DNA from: CAZNMF01 sp035547155
GTDB taxonomy: Bacteria; Acidobacteriota; Vicinamibacteria; Vicinamibacterales; SCN-69-37
Assembly: GCA_035547155.1 (NCBI GenBank)
Contig: DASZVJ010000061.1
Coordinates: 1-37,549, forward strand
Reading direction: 5' to 3'
DNA: 37,549 nt
Shown: positions 17,670 through 27,526 of the stretch, piece after piece
Position numbering within the stretch: position 1 is the stretch's first letter
Layout of the letters: every line of letters starts with the position of its first letter
The notes under the pieces: generated by a model
The model's database searches: none
Seen by the model: only the letters and a program-made list of their open reading frames with translations
Told to the model about the DNA's origin: nothing
Position numbers and translations under genes: made by a program

Positions 17670-18569
17670 ATGCACACCGTCGCGCTGTTCGCAGACCGGT
17701 GGATCCTGCCGGGCCTGCACGTCACGCTCGCATCACTGCTCGACCACGCACGCGATTCCTCGCCGCTGCGACTCGTCATCTTCGGCGAAGGGCTCACAGC
17801 GTTTCAACGACAGCTCGTCGAACGGACGGCAGCCGGTCGCCTCGGTCCTCATCGGCTCGAATTCCGGCCGTACACGACACCGCTCGCCGGACGTGTACGC
17901 TCGCTCCGCGGCAACTACACGACGTACGGCCGCTTGTTCCTGCCGGACCTGCTGCCGGACTGCGACGCGTGCGTCTATCTCGATTGCGACCTCGTGGTCA
18001 CCCGTCCGCTCGATCCGTTGTTCGCGCTGGCGAGCGCGGGGCCCGCGCTGCATGCCGAAGGCTCAGGCGTTCGCGGCGACAGCCTCGACCGTCCAACGTT
18101 CGCCGCGCTCGACATGGCCCTCGACGCGGCGTACTTCAACTGCGGCGTGCTCGTCTTCAATCTGGCTCGATGGCGGAGCGAACGGCTCTCAGAACGATGC
18201 GTCGCGTTTGCCGTCGAGCATCCGCACGCGCTGCTCAGTGCGGATCAGACCGTGCTCAATTGCGTGCTCGCCGATATCACGGGCGCGTTCGGCCAGGAGT
18301 TCAACACGTTTCTCTGGCCGGACTCGCCAGTCGTGCCGTCGACTGCGCGCACGGGGCGCATCTTCCATTTCGTGGGCGCGCCGAAACCGTGGAACTGGTT
18401 TGGCCGTTACGCGAACGCCAACGCGGCGCTGTGGCGCGACTGGGCGACGCAGACGGCCTGGTGGGGCCACCGGCCCAGCCGCGTCTCGTCGCGTCTAGGA
18501 ATTACGCAGGAACTGCGAATGACGAAGGCGACGCTGCGGTCGCTGCGGCGCATCCGCGCGAGCCGCTGA
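17670..18569 (+). CDS. GT8-family glycosyltransferase
   Basis: 299 residues. The start MHTVALFADRWILPGLHVTLASLL and the metal-binding DxD at YLDCDLVV (Asp105, Asp107) match GT8 enzymes such as LPS galactosyl/glucosyltransferases (WaaO/WaaJ). So do FNCGVLVFNLARWR, LLSADQTVLNCV and IFHFVGAPKPWNW. The C-terminus is basic (RMTKATLRSLRRIRASR), as expected for a peripheral inner-membrane enzyme. It starts 12 nt after the ftsH stop on the same strand, so it is probably transcribed with the heat-shock operon, an odd place for an envelope sugar transferase. Acceptor unknown. Confidence 0.85.
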   Translation: MHTVALFADRWILPGLHVTLASLLDHARDSSPLRLVIFGEGLTAFQRQLVERTAAGRLGPHRLEFRPYTTPLAGRVRSLRGNYTTYGRLFLPDLLPDCDACVYLDCDLVVTRPLDPLFALASAGPALHAEGSGVRGDSLDRPTFAALDMALDAAYFNCGVLVFNLARWRSERLSERCVAFAVEHPHALLSADQTVLNCVLADITGAFGQEFNTFLWPDSPVVPSTARTGRIFHFVGAPKPWNWFGRYANANAALWRDWATQTAWWGHRPSRVSSRLGITQELRMTKATLRSLRRIRASR

Positions 18570-18575
18570 CGAAAC

Positions 18576-18603
18576 GGCGGCGTCGGCATCGGCCGACACC
18601 GCC
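18576..18603. terminator. Strong hairpin between convergent GT8 and rho genes
   Basis: GGCGGCGTCGGC (18576-18587) pairs with GCCGACACCGCC (18592-18603) over 12 bp with one mismatch and a 4-nt loop. It sits in the 41-nt gap between the two stop codons and could end transcription from either side. No T-run follows on either strand, so it may rather protect 3' ends. Confidence 0.5.
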
Positions 18604-18610
18604 GATGCCC

Positions 18611-20023
<1,413 letters not shown>

Positions 20024-20095
20024 AGCGGTTGGAACGGGACACGTTAGGTTGTTGTTGGAGTTGTTACGGGAACGGGCGGAACAGATTGTCCGCCC
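20024..20095 (-). promoter_or_regulatory. rho leader: hairpin plus C-rich, G-poor stretch (candidate rut site)
   Basis: In the leader RNA a 7-bp hairpin (GGGCGGA/TCCGCCC, loop 8 nt, 20095-20074) is followed by 50 nt up to the ATG with about 20 C and only 6 G and no stable structure. It contains repeated AAC/CC words such as CAACTCCAACAACAACC. C-rich unstructured RNA is what Rho loads on, and rho genes are autoregulated by premature termination in E. coli. Autoregulation here is inferred. Confidence 0.55.
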
Positions 20096-20116
20096 CAGTG
20101 GATTTGAACGGAGTCG

Positions 20117-20145
20117 ACTATAGCACTAGTCGGCGATTCCGGGAA
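20117..20145 (-). promoter_or_regulatory. Candidate rho promoter
   Basis: Minus strand TTCCCG (20145-20140), 17-nt spacer, TATAGT (20122-20117). The -10 is strong and the -35 weak. The predicted leader is about 85-90 nt long. Confidence 0.45.
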
Positions 20146-20172
20146 ATTCTTTATTCGGCGCGTGCCCGCGCC

Positions 20173-20541
20173 TCAAAACGCGGCCGGCTGCTCGCCGATG
20201 CCGACGATCGAGCAGGCCACGATCGGCCGCAACCCGAGCGCGCGGGCCCGCTCGACAACCCTCGGCGCGTCCGCGCCCGGATTGAGCCAGACCTGTGTGA
20301 TGCCCTTCTTCGCCAGGTCGTCCATCACGGCCACGCCGGCGTCCGGCCGCAGATAGATCGTCGCTTCGTCGATCGCGCCGGGATAATCGAGCACGCTGCG
20401 ATACGCACGCTCGCCTTCGATTTCCGTCTCGTGCGGATTGATCGGCACGACCGTGTACCCCTGCTGACGAAACGCACGCAGCGCCTTGTTGCCGTACTTC
20501 TGGCGATCGGACGATGCGCCGACGATCGCGATCACGGGCAT
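20173..20541 (-). CDS. CoA-binding domain protein (YccU family)
   Basis: 122 residues forming one Rossmann fold: IAIVGASSDRQKYGNKALRAFRQQGYTVVPINP at the N-terminus is the CoA_binding signature, and VWLNPGADAPRVVERARALGLRPIVACSIVG closes it. Single-domain proteins of this type resemble the N-terminal half of succinyl-CoA synthetase alpha and bind CoA. Their cellular role is not established. The gene follows the FAD oxidase by 9 nt on the same strand and ends the operon before the rho promoter. Confidence 0.85.
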   Translation of the reverse strand: MPVIAIVGASSDRQKYGNKALRAFRQQGYTVVPINPHETEIEGERAYRSVLDYPGAIDEATIYLRPDAGVAVMDDLAKKGITQVWLNPGADAPRVVERARALGLRPIVACSIVGIGEQPAAF

Positions 20542-20550
20542 ATTTCCATC

Positions 20551-21948
20551 TTACTCCGGCGGAAAGATCTTGCCGGGATTCAGGATGCCGCGCGGATCGA
20601 ACGCCTGCTTCACGCGCTTCATCAACGCGATCGTCGCCGCATCGACGCCCAGCGAGAGATACGGCGCCTTCGTCATGCCGACGCCGTGCTCGCCGGTGAT
20701 CGCGCCTTCCAGCGCGACGACGCCGCGGAACAGCTCGGTCTCGGCCTCGCGCGCGCGCTCGATCGCACCCGGCTCGTCCGGCGACACCATGATGTTGACG
20801 TGGATATTGCCGTCACCGACGTGCCCGAAGCTCGGGATCGGAAATCCGAACCGCGTCTGAAGCGACGCGATCAGTGCGAACAACTCGGGAATCCGCGCCT
20901 TCGGCACGACGATGTCGTGGTTGAGCTTGAGCGGCGCGATCGTCAGCAGGCCGAACGAGATCTCGCGACGCACGCGCCACAGCTCCTGCCGCTCGTCGTC
21001 GCTCGTCGCGCGCAGCACTTCCGTCGCGCCGGCTTCCGTGCACGCGCCGGCCACGCGCTCCGACTCCGCCGCGACTTGCTCGGGCAGGCCGTCGACTTCC
21101 AGCACGAGCATCGCCGCCGTGCCGGCCGGCGCGAGCGAATGCGTCTTCTGCGCGCGCGCCACAGCGTCCAGCGACGCCTGATCGATCAGCTCCATCGTCG
21201 ACGGCACGACGCGCGCGCGGACGAGACGGATGACGGCGTCGACGGCATGTTGAATGCTGTCGAACGTCGCGCGCAGCGTCGCGACCGCAGGTGGACGCGG
21301 GATCAGCCGCAGGATCACCTTCGTGATGATCGCCAGCGTGCCTTCCGATCCGACCAGCAACTGCGTCAGGTCGTAGCCGACGACGTTTTTCACGACTTTG
21401 CCGCCGGTGTGAATGACGTCGCCGGTCGGCAGCACGGCTTCGAGCCCGAGCACGTACTGCCGCGTGACGCCGTACTTGAACGCGCGCGGCCCGCCGGCGC
21501 ATTCCGCGACGTTGCCGCCGATCGTCGACATGCGCAGGCTCGCCGGATCCGGCGGATAGAACAGGCCCACGCGCTCGACCGCGTCCTGCAGATCGCCGGT
21601 GATCACGTTCGGCTCGACGATCGCGAGCAGGTTGCCTTCGTCGATCTCCAGAATGCGATTGAGCCGCTCGAGGCTCAGCACGACACCGCCGCGCACCGGC
21701 ACGGCCCCGCCGCTGTAGCCTGTGCCGCCGCCGCGCGGTACGAGCGGCGTGCTGGTCTCGTGACACAGTCGCGCGATCGCCGAGATTTCCGCCGTGTTCG
21801 CCGGACGCACGACGATGTCCGCGGGCACGCCACGCTTGAGCGCGTCCATGCCGTAGGTCTGACGCGACGCCTCGTCGGTCAGCACGTGCTCGGCACCGGC
21901 GATCGCCGTCAGCTCGGCCGTCAGACGATCCAGGCTCGCGACGCTCAT
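20551..21948 (-). CDS. glcD: FAD-linked oxidase, GlcD/D-lactate dehydrogenase family
   Basis: 465 residues. The FAD_binding_4 domain (about 40-180) contains LVPRGGGTGYSGGAVPVRGGVV and MSTIGGNVAECAGGPRAFKYG. The FAD-oxidase_C domain (about 215-460) contains GHVGDGNIHVNI and LEGAITGEHGVGMTKAPYL, the conserved His-rich substrate region. It probably oxidises a 2-hydroxy acid such as glycolate or D-lactate to the 2-oxo acid. No GlcE/GlcF genes are next to it, so the electron acceptor is open. Its ATG overlaps the aminotransferase stop (ATGA). Confidence 0.88.
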   Translation of the reverse strand: MSVASLDRLTAELTAIAGAEHVLTDEASRQTYGMDALKRGVPADIVVRPANTAEISAIARLCHETSTPLVPRGGGTGYSGGAVPVRGGVVLSLERLNRILEIDEGNLLAIVEPNVITGDLQDAVERVGLFYPPDPASLRMSTIGGNVAECAGGPRAFKYGVTRQYVLGLEAVLPTGDVIHTGGKVVKNVVGYDLTQLLVGSEGTLAIITKVILRLIPRPPAVATLRATFDSIQHAVDAVIRLVRARVVPSTMELIDQASLDAVARAQKTHSLAPAGTAAMLVLEVDGLPEQVAAESERVAGACTEAGATEVLRATSDDERQELWRVRREISFGLLTIAPLKLNHDIVVPKARIPELFALIASLQTRFGFPIPSFGHVGDGNIHVNIMVSPDEPGAIERAREAETELFRGVVALEGAITGEHGVGMTKAPYLSLGVDAATIALMKRVKQAFDPRGILNPGKIFPPE

Positions 21949-23156
21949 CGGCGCGCCTCGTCGAGCGACCGTGCGAACCGGATGATTCGCGTCGCGCCCT
22001 CACGCAGCCGATCGAGCGACGTCGCGTACGACAGACGGATGAATCCAGGCGTACCGAAGGCCTCGCCCGCCGTCGTGACGACGTGCTCGTCGTGCAGCAG
22101 CTTCATCGCGAAGTCCGACGACGAGGCACAGCCGTCCGGCGAGAGGAACGCGCGCACGCTCGGAAACAGATAGAACGCGCCCTGCGGCACGACGGTTTCG
22201 AGCCTCGGCTCCTCAGCGAGCCAGCCGATCAACCGATCACGGCGCTGCGTGTACGCGGCCAACATCTCGTCGACGCACGTCTGCGGGCCGGTCAACGCGG
22301 CCTCAGCCGCTTTCTGCGCAATCGAGCTGACGTTCGACGTCTCGTGACTTTGCAGCGCATTCGCGGCCGACGCGACGGGCTTCGATGCCGCGATCCAGCC
22401 ACACCGCCAGCCCGTCATGGCGTACGTCTTCGACACCGATCCGCACAGCACGAGTCGATCGCGCATCACGTCGCCGAAGATCGCCGGAAGATTGTGCGGC
22501 GTGCCGCCATAGATCAAGCGGTCGTAGCAGAGATCCAGCACGATCCACAGCCCGCGACGTGCGGCTTCCTTCGCGAGCACTGCCGCTTCGGCTTCGCTCA
22601 GCAGCGCGCCCGTCGGATTGCCTGGCGAGTTGATGACGATGCCGCGCGTGCGCGGCGTGACGGCGTCGAGCAACCTGGCCGCCGTCAGCGCGAAGCCATC
22701 GCGCACATCGGTTTCCACGATGACCGGTGTCGCGCCCGCGAGCTTGATCTGCTCCGCAAGCGTCGGCCATCCAGGCGTGTGGACGATGACCTCGTCGCCT
22801 GGGCCGAACAGCGCCAGCGCCGCATGAAACAGCGCCTGCTTGCCGCCAGCGGTGACGACGATTTCATCGGGCGCGTACGCGATGCCGTAGTCTTCGCGAT
22901 AGCGATGACCGATCGCTTCGCGAAGTGCGGCCGTGCCCATGTTGGCCGTGTACTTCGTGAAACCGGCGTCGATCGCCGCGTGCGCGGCTGCGACGACATG
23001 CGCGGGCGTCGGAAAGTCCGGCTCGCCCGCGCCGAGATCGACGACGTCGTGACCTTCGCGGCGCAGCCGCTCGGCCTCGATCGTTCCGCGCATCGTCGGC
23101 GACAGCGCGATGTGCCGGATGCGCTCTGCAAGCACGATGGACGCAGCCGTCGTCAT
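21945..23156 (-). CDS. Class I/II PLP-dependent aminotransferase (aspartate aminotransferase-like)
   Basis: 403 residues from the ATG at 23156; the frame is open further up but overlaps coaD, and this ATG forms an ATGA overlap with the coaD stop. Fold type I features are NSPGNPTG (176-183), LDLCYDRLIYGG and the PLP lysine Lys243 in GSVSKTYAMTGWRCGW. LGAGEPDFPTPAH and TKYTANMGTAALREAI match the subgroup Ib aspartate/prephenate aminotransferases. It probably transaminates aspartate or a related acid. Together with the downstream 2-hydroxyacid oxidase it could feed or drain 2-oxo acids, though clustering here may only be operon convenience. Confidence 0.9.
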   Translation of the reverse strand: MTTAASIVLAERIRHIALSPTMRGTIEAERLRREGHDVVDLGAGEPDFPTPAHVVAAAHAAIDAGFTKYTANMGTAALREAIGHRYREDYGIAYAPDEIVVTAGGKQALFHAALALFGPGDEVIVHTPGWPTLAEQIKLAGATPVIVETDVRDGFALTAARLLDAVTPRTRGIVINSPGNPTGALLSEAEAAVLAKEAARRGLWIVLDLCYDRLIYGGTPHNLPAIFGDVMRDRLVLCGSVSKTYAMTGWRCGWIAASKPVASAANALQSHETSNVSSIAQKAAEAALTGPQTCVDEMLAAYTQRRDRLIGWLAEEPRLETVVPQGAFYLFPSVRAFLSPDGCASSSDFAMKLLHDEHVVTTAGEAFGTPGFIRLSYATSLDRLREGATRIIRFARSLDEARR

Positions 23157-23656
23157 CGCGGGCGCGTCCCTGAAGCGAAACGCCGCTTCAGCTGCGCTTC
23201 GACGCTTGGCGGCACGAGCCCGGCAAGCGGACCGCCGAGCGACGCGACCTCGCGAACGAGACGCGCGCTGATCGGCATGTGCTCCGGCGCGGGCACGAGG
23301 AAGATCGTCTCGCACTGTGGATTGAGATGGCGATTCATCTGCGCCATCGGCCACTCTTCCGAGTACTCCGTCGTCGTTCGTAGCCCGCGCACGACCGCGC
23401 TTGCGCCGCGCATCCGCACGTAGTCCACGAGCAGCCCGTCGAACGTGTCGACTTCGACATTCGCCAGCCCGTCGACGACCTCGCGCATCATGGCGACACG
23501 CTCGTCGAGCGTGAAGATCGGCTGCTTGCTCGAGTTGATGAGCAACGCGACGACGACGCGATCGAAGAGCGCGGCCGTGCGCACGATCATGTCGAGATGG
23601 CCGTTCGTGGGCGGATCGAACGATCCGGGAACCACCGCGAGTCGCGTCTGAGCCAT
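23153..23656 (-). CDS. coaD: Phosphopantetheine adenylyltransferase
   Basis: 167 residues from ATG 23656, which aligns with the family N-terminus and has AGGA 8-9 nt upstream. An in-frame ATG at 23665 would add MTS and overlap the rsmD stop (ATGA). The nucleotidyltransferase core is VVPGSFDPPTNGHLDMI, with TNGH at 17-20 as the (T/H)xGH motif, and PISARLVREVA is the ISSTxVR-like C-terminal motif. RGLRTTTEYSEEWPMAQMN matches the substrate loop. It makes dephospho-CoA from 4'-phosphopantetheine and ATP, the fourth step of CoA synthesis. rsmD-coaD adjacency is common in bacteria. Confidence 0.95.
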   Translation of the reverse strand: MAQTRLAVVPGSFDPPTNGHLDMIVRTAALFDRVVVALLINSSKQPIFTLDERVAMMREVVDGLANVEVDTFDGLLVDYVRMRGASAVVRGLRTTTEYSEEWPMAQMNRHLNPQCETIFLVPAPEHMPISARLVREVASLGGPLAGLVPPSVEAQLKRRFASGTRPR

Positions 23657-23661
23657 GGACG

Positions 23662-24216
23662 TCATCCTGCCTGCGCCGTGGGCGCGTAGAACGCCAGCGC
23701 GCTGTCCCCCGCCGTCACCACGCGCTGCCGCGTCAATCCCGGCACGCCGTCCGGCGCGGCGCGGCGCCGGCTGTGCTCGAGCACGATCGTGCCCGATGGC
23801 GCGAGTCTCGCGCGCGCTTCCGTCAGCACGGCGTCCAAATCTCGAAAATCGTAGGGCGGATCGAGCAGCGCGAGCGTGAACGTCTCGAGATCGCGGTGCC
23901 GCGCGGACAGACCGAGGAAATCGTCGGTGATGATAGCACACGCGTCCGAGACGCCGCAGGCGTCGACGTTCTGCCGCAGTACGGCCAGCGCGCGCCGATC
24001 GCGCTCGATAAATGTCACGCGCGCCGCACCGCGACTGAGCGCCTCGAGGCCCATCGCGCCCGTGCCCGCGAAGCCGTCGAGCACGATCGCGCCGTCGACC
24101 TCGTCTCGCAGAATGTTGAAGATCGTCTCGCGCAGGCGATCCGACGTCGGCCGCACGCCGTCGCCCGTCGGCCCGCGCAGCGTTCGGCCCTTCAGTGAGC
24201 CCGCGATGATGCGCAT
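23662..24216 (-). CDS. rsmD: 16S rRNA (guanine966-N2)-methyltransferase RsmD
   Basis: 184 residues. MRIIAGSLKGRTLRGPTGDGVRPTSDRLRETIFNIL is the family N-terminus. The SAM-binding loop is LDGFAGTGAMGLEALSRGA (from residue 46), and the catalytic motif DPPY is at 119-122. It methylates G966 of 16S rRNA in the assembled 30S subunit. Start ATG 24216 lies 3 nt after the recG stop. Confidence 0.94.
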   Translation of the reverse strand: MRIIAGSLKGRTLRGPTGDGVRPTSDRLRETIFNILRDEVDGAIVLDGFAGTGAMGLEALSRGAARVTFIERDRRALAVLRQNVDACGVSDACAIITDDFLGLSARHRDLETFTLALLDPPYDFRDLDAVLTEARARLAPSGTIVLEHSRRRAAPDGVPGLTRQRVVTAGDSALAFYAPTAQAG

Positions 24217-24219
24217 GCG

Positions 24220-26316
24220 CTACCCGACTCCGACCAGGCCGAACCGCTCGGCCCAGTGCTCCGACAAATACGCCGCGAGCGGCCCGCGCGAGTCCTCGCG
24301 CGCAAACCACTCGACCGCCGCGCGCCGCGCCTCTTCCATCACGCGATGGTCGCGCAGCAGGTCGCCGACACGCAACGTCGGCAATCCGGCCTGCCGTGTC
24401 CCAAAGAAATCGCCCGGGCCGCGCTGCGCCAGATCCTGCTCCGCGATCTCGAAGCCATCGTCGGTCGCGACGAGCGTGTCGAGACGTGCCTTGCTCCCTT
24501 CGCCGAGCGGCGCCTGATAGACGAGCACGCACGTCGACGCATGGGTGCCGCGGCCGATGCGGCCGCGAAGCTGGTGCAGCTGCGACAGGCCGAAGCGCTC
24601 GGCGTGCTCGACGATCATCACCGTCGCGTTCGGCACGTCGACGCCGACTTCGACGACAGTCGTCGACACAAGAACGTGGATGTCGCCGCGCGCGAACGCC
24701 GCCATCACGCGATCTTTCTCGTCGGATTTCAGACGGCCATGCAGCAATCCCACCGTGAACTGCTGGAACACTTCCGCCTGCAGGTGATCGGCCATCGCCG
24801 TCGCGGCACGGAGATCGACTTTCTCCGAGTCCTCGACGAGCGGATAGATGACGTAGACCTGACGGCCGGCGTCGAGGGCTTCGCGCGCGACGCGATAGAT
24901 TTCGTCGCGGCGCGACTCCGGCTTCGCGATCGTGCGCACCGGCTGCCGTCCGGGCGGACGCCCGCGAATGATCGACACGTCCAGATCGCCGAACGTCGTC
25001 AGCGCCAGCGTCCGCGGAATCGGCGTCGCCGTCATCACGAGCACGTCGGGATTGGCACCCTTCGCGCGGAGGCTCGCGCGCTGCAGCACGCCGAAGCGGT
25101 GCTGCTCGTCGATGATCACCAGGCCGAGCTCGCGAAAGACGACGGTCGGCTCCGCGAGCGCATGCGTGCCGACGACGAGATGAATGGCGCCGCTCTGCAA
25201 TTCGGCGAGGACTTCGCGCCGGCGCGCGGCCGTGGCGCTGCCGGTGAGCGACGCGATCCGGAATCGCGACGCGTCGAGCAACCGTCGAATCGTCAGATAG
25301 TGCTGGTCCGCGAGAATCTCGGTCGGCGCCATGAACGCGACCTGCAGGCCGTTCTCCATCGCGACGAGCGCCGCGATCAGCGCCACGATCGTCTTGCCCG
25401 CGCCCACGTCGCCCTGCAGCAGCCGGTTCATCGGCTCCGGACGCTTCATGTCCTCGACGATCTCGCGCAGCGCCGTCTTCTGTCCGTCCGTCAGCTTGAA
25501 CGGCAGCACCCGCCGCGCCGACTCGCGAATGCGGTCATCGACTTCGACGGGCCGCGCTTTGCGCTCGGACATGTGGCGATGACGTCGAATCTGCAAGCCC
25601 GCCTGAAACAGGAAGAACTCTTCGAAGATCAGCCGCCGCTGCGCCGGCGTCGCGCATGTGTGCAGCGCCTCGAGCGGCGTGCCGGCGGGTGGAAAGTGGA
25701 CCGCGAGAATCGCGGTGCGGCGATCCATCAGATCGCGCGACGTGCGGATGTCGATCGGCAGCGGATCCGCGAGATCGCCCGGCAGCTCCGCGAGCAACCG
25801 GTGCACGAGCGTGCGCTGCATCCGCGGCGTGACCGATCCCGCCTTCTCGTAGACCGGCACGATCCGGCCCATGTGGATCGTCTCGTCTTCGTCCTCGTCC
25901 CCGCTCCGCAGAATCTCGTAGTCGGGGTTCGTCAGCTGCAGCCCGCCGCGCACTTCGACCGGTCCGTGCAGCACCACGTGCTGTTCCGGATGGAAGACAT
26001 CGCGCAGGAACGCCTGATTCGGAAACACGGCGCGGACGACACCGGTCGCGTCTTTGATGACGAGCTCGAACAGACGGAAGCCCGGGCGTCGCGTGCCGCG
26101 CACGCCCGACGTGACGACCGTACCGGAGACGGTCGTCGTCTGTCCGACTTTCAGTCGCGCAATGGGCAGAATCGCCGCGCGATCGTCGTAGCGCAGCGGG
26201 AAGCGCAGCAGCAGATCCTCGACGGTGAGCAGGCCGACGCGCTCGAAGTCGGCGGCGCGGCGCGGCCCGACGCCGCGAACGAACTGCAAGGGAGTGGCGA
26301 GCAGATCGGTCGACAC
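24220..26316 (-). CDS. recG: ATP-dependent DNA helicase RecG
   Basis: 698 residues. The N-terminal wedge/OB domain includes LQFVRGVGPRRAADFERVGLLTVEDLLLRFPLRYDDR and the PGFRLFELVIKDATGVVRAVFPNQAFL strand set. The SF2 helicase core has Walker A GDVGAGKT (302-309), the DExx box VIIDEQHRFGVLQR, TATPIPRTLALT and QLRGRIGRG. The C-terminal RecG-specific region has QRGPGDFFGTRQAGLP. RecG regresses stalled forks and remodels R-loops. The start is GTG at 26316, 10 nt after the stop of the upstream secreted protein gene. It leads the recG-rsmD-coaD run. Confidence 0.96.
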   Translation of the reverse strand: MSTDLLATPLQFVRGVGPRRAADFERVGLLTVEDLLLRFPLRYDDRAAILPIARLKVGQTTTVSGTVVTSGVRGTRRPGFRLFELVIKDATGVVRAVFPNQAFLRDVFHPEQHVVLHGPVEVRGGLQLTNPDYEILRSGDEDEDETIHMGRIVPVYEKAGSVTPRMQRTLVHRLLAELPGDLADPLPIDIRTSRDLMDRRTAILAVHFPPAGTPLEALHTCATPAQRRLIFEEFFLFQAGLQIRRHRHMSERKARPVEVDDRIRESARRVLPFKLTDGQKTALREIVEDMKRPEPMNRLLQGDVGAGKTIVALIAALVAMENGLQVAFMAPTEILADQHYLTIRRLLDASRFRIASLTGSATAARRREVLAELQSGAIHLVVGTHALAEPTVVFRELGLVIIDEQHRFGVLQRASLRAKGANPDVLVMTATPIPRTLALTTFGDLDVSIIRGRPPGRQPVRTIAKPESRRDEIYRVAREALDAGRQVYVIYPLVEDSEKVDLRAATAMADHLQAEVFQQFTVGLLHGRLKSDEKDRVMAAFARGDIHVLVSTTVVEVGVDVPNATVMIVEHAERFGLSQLHQLRGRIGRGTHASTCVLVYQAPLGEGSKARLDTLVATDDGFEIAEQDLAQRGPGDFFGTRQAGLPTLRVGDLLRDHRVMEEARRAAVEWFAREDSRGPLAAYLSEHWAERFGLVGVG

Positions 26317-26326
26317 GAAGACGCGG

Positions 26327-26935
26327 TTATGGCTGGACGACGGTGGCGACGCCTCGTCGCGTTTCGACGGCGCGGATTCTCGACGGCAACTCGAACGGCT
26401 CGTCGAGGTTCCAACCCTTCGGATGTTCGGGCGTGCGCGAATAGTAGCCGACGACTTCCTGGAGCACGCTCTTCGAGATCGCGACGCCGCCGAGCGTCGC
26501 GGTGTCGATCGCGAGCCGTGCCTTGCCGTCGGCCGCCTGCAACGTGCCCGCGGCCGTCATCTCGATCGTGCCCGGCGGCACCCACGCGAGCGGATCCGTC
26601 CACGCGCGCGCCTTCTGCTTCACGGCCGTCTGCAAGTCGACGAGCGCCCGCGCCCGCACGCGTCCGCCGTCGTCGATCGCAATCTGCGGATCGACAATCC
26701 CTGGCGGCACCACGTCGGGGCCGGCGACTTTGAAGTAGGCGTTGAGCTCGCGGTCGGTGAACGACGTCCGCAGCGGCGTCGCGCGCGGCGCCTTCGCTTC
26801 GCCACGGGCCGTGATCGCCAGCAGCTTGCGCTGCATGCTCGCGGCGTCGGCGCGCAGCGGATCCTGCGCGGTCAGCGCCGGGCTGAGCGCGAGCGCGGCG
26901 AGCGCGACGACGATGGGCCATGACCGGCGGGTCAT
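26327..26935 (-). CDS. Secreted protein of unknown function
   Basis: 202 residues with a clear signal peptide (MTRRSWPIVVALAALALSPALTAQ). The mature part contains TSFTDRELNAYF, then a beta-rich domain with alternating statements of hydrophobic strands (RVRARALVDLQTAVK, GTLQAADGKARLAIDTATLGGVAISKSVLQEVVGYY), somewhat like the LmeA/DUF2993 or AsmA-type lipid-binding sheets. I do not recognise it with confidence. It lies just upstream of recG on the same strand. TACTAT lies 6 nt before the ATG and there is no Shine-Dalgarno, so the mRNA may be leaderless. Confidence 0.72.
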   Translation of the reverse strand: MTRRSWPIVVALAALALSPALTAQDPLRADAASMQRKLLAITARGEAKAPRATPLRTSFTDRELNAYFKVAGPDVVPPGIVDPQIAIDDGGRVRARALVDLQTAVKQKARAWTDPLAWVPPGTIEMTAAGTLQAADGKARLAIDTATLGGVAISKSVLQEVVGYYSRTPEHPKGWNLDEPFELPSRIRAVETRRGVATVVQP

Positions 26936-26941
26936 ACGGCC

Positions 26942-26947
26942 ATAGTA
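26942..26947 (-). promoter_or_regulatory. -10-like box 6 nt before the start at 26935
   Basis: TACTAT on the minus strand, followed by six bases and the ATG. The -35 is not recognisable. One of several genes in the window with this geometry. Confidence 0.35.
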
Positions 26948-26953
26948 GCGCGT

Positions 26954-27526
26954 TCAGTGCGGGTCCGGCACCGGCGCGCGGCCCTCGCGGACCGCCTGCC
27001 GCGCGCGCGCGACGAGCTCGGCCTTCCGCTGTTCCATCCGCTGCTCGAAGATCCGGAATCTGACGCGCTGGCGCGGCGTGAGGATCGCGTCGACGCGCGC
27101 CTGCGCATCGCTCACCTGCTGATCGATCGTGCGCGTCAGCTCGTCCAGCGCGCCGAGTTGCTTCGACAGCTCCGCGTCGTCGGCTGGCTCATCGCCGCGC
27201 GACGCGGCGTTGAGCTGATTGAGCAGCTGCTGGCGCTGGCGCTGGCCGCGGCGCCGCACGATCTGCAATTCCTGCAGCCGCCGCCTGAACGGCTCGATCT
27301 GCACGGGCCGAAGCTGCAACGCGATGCGCGCCTGCGCGAGGACGTAGCGATCGAACAGCTGCTCGGCCTGCGCGGCGGTCAGGCCATCCGGCGACGGCGG
27401 CGCGGGACGAGCCTGAGTCGCGGGCTCCTGCCAGGCAACGCCAGTTGCCAATGCGGGCGACGGCAACGACAGCGCCGCCAGCAGCGCCGCGCCGGCGCAC
27501 ACGATGCGGACATGGCGGCGGATCAC
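26954..27526 (-). CDS. Periplasmic Spy/CpxP-like protein
   Basis: 190 residues from a GTG at 27526 that overlaps the anti-sigma stop (GTGA). The signal peptide is IRRHVRIVCAGAALLAALSLPSPALA. The mature protein is almost entirely helical and basic, with two LTxxQ-type segments, LRPVQIEPFRRRLQELQ and ILTPRQRVRFRIFEQRMEQR, the hallmark of Spy/CpxP/ZraP heavy-metal-sensor or chaperone proteins. The upstream open frame is shadow. Cotranslation with an ECF sigma and its anti-sigma suggests an envelope-stress sensor, with this protein possibly damping the response from the periplasm. Confidence 0.8.
   Translation of the reverse strand: MIRRHVRIVCAGAALLAALSLPSPALATGVAWQEPATQARPAPPSPDGLTAAQAEQLFDRYVLAQARIALQLRPVQIEPFRRRLQELQIVRRRGQRQRQQLLNQLNAASRGDEPADDAELSKQLGALDELTRTIDQQVSDAQARVDAILTPRQRVRFRIFEQRMEQRKAELVARARQAVREGRAPVPDPH

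Noticed and set aside
18576..18603. Classical intrinsic terminator with U-tract
   Set aside because: The stem is strong but no T-run follows on either strand; kept only as a hairpin with modest confidence.
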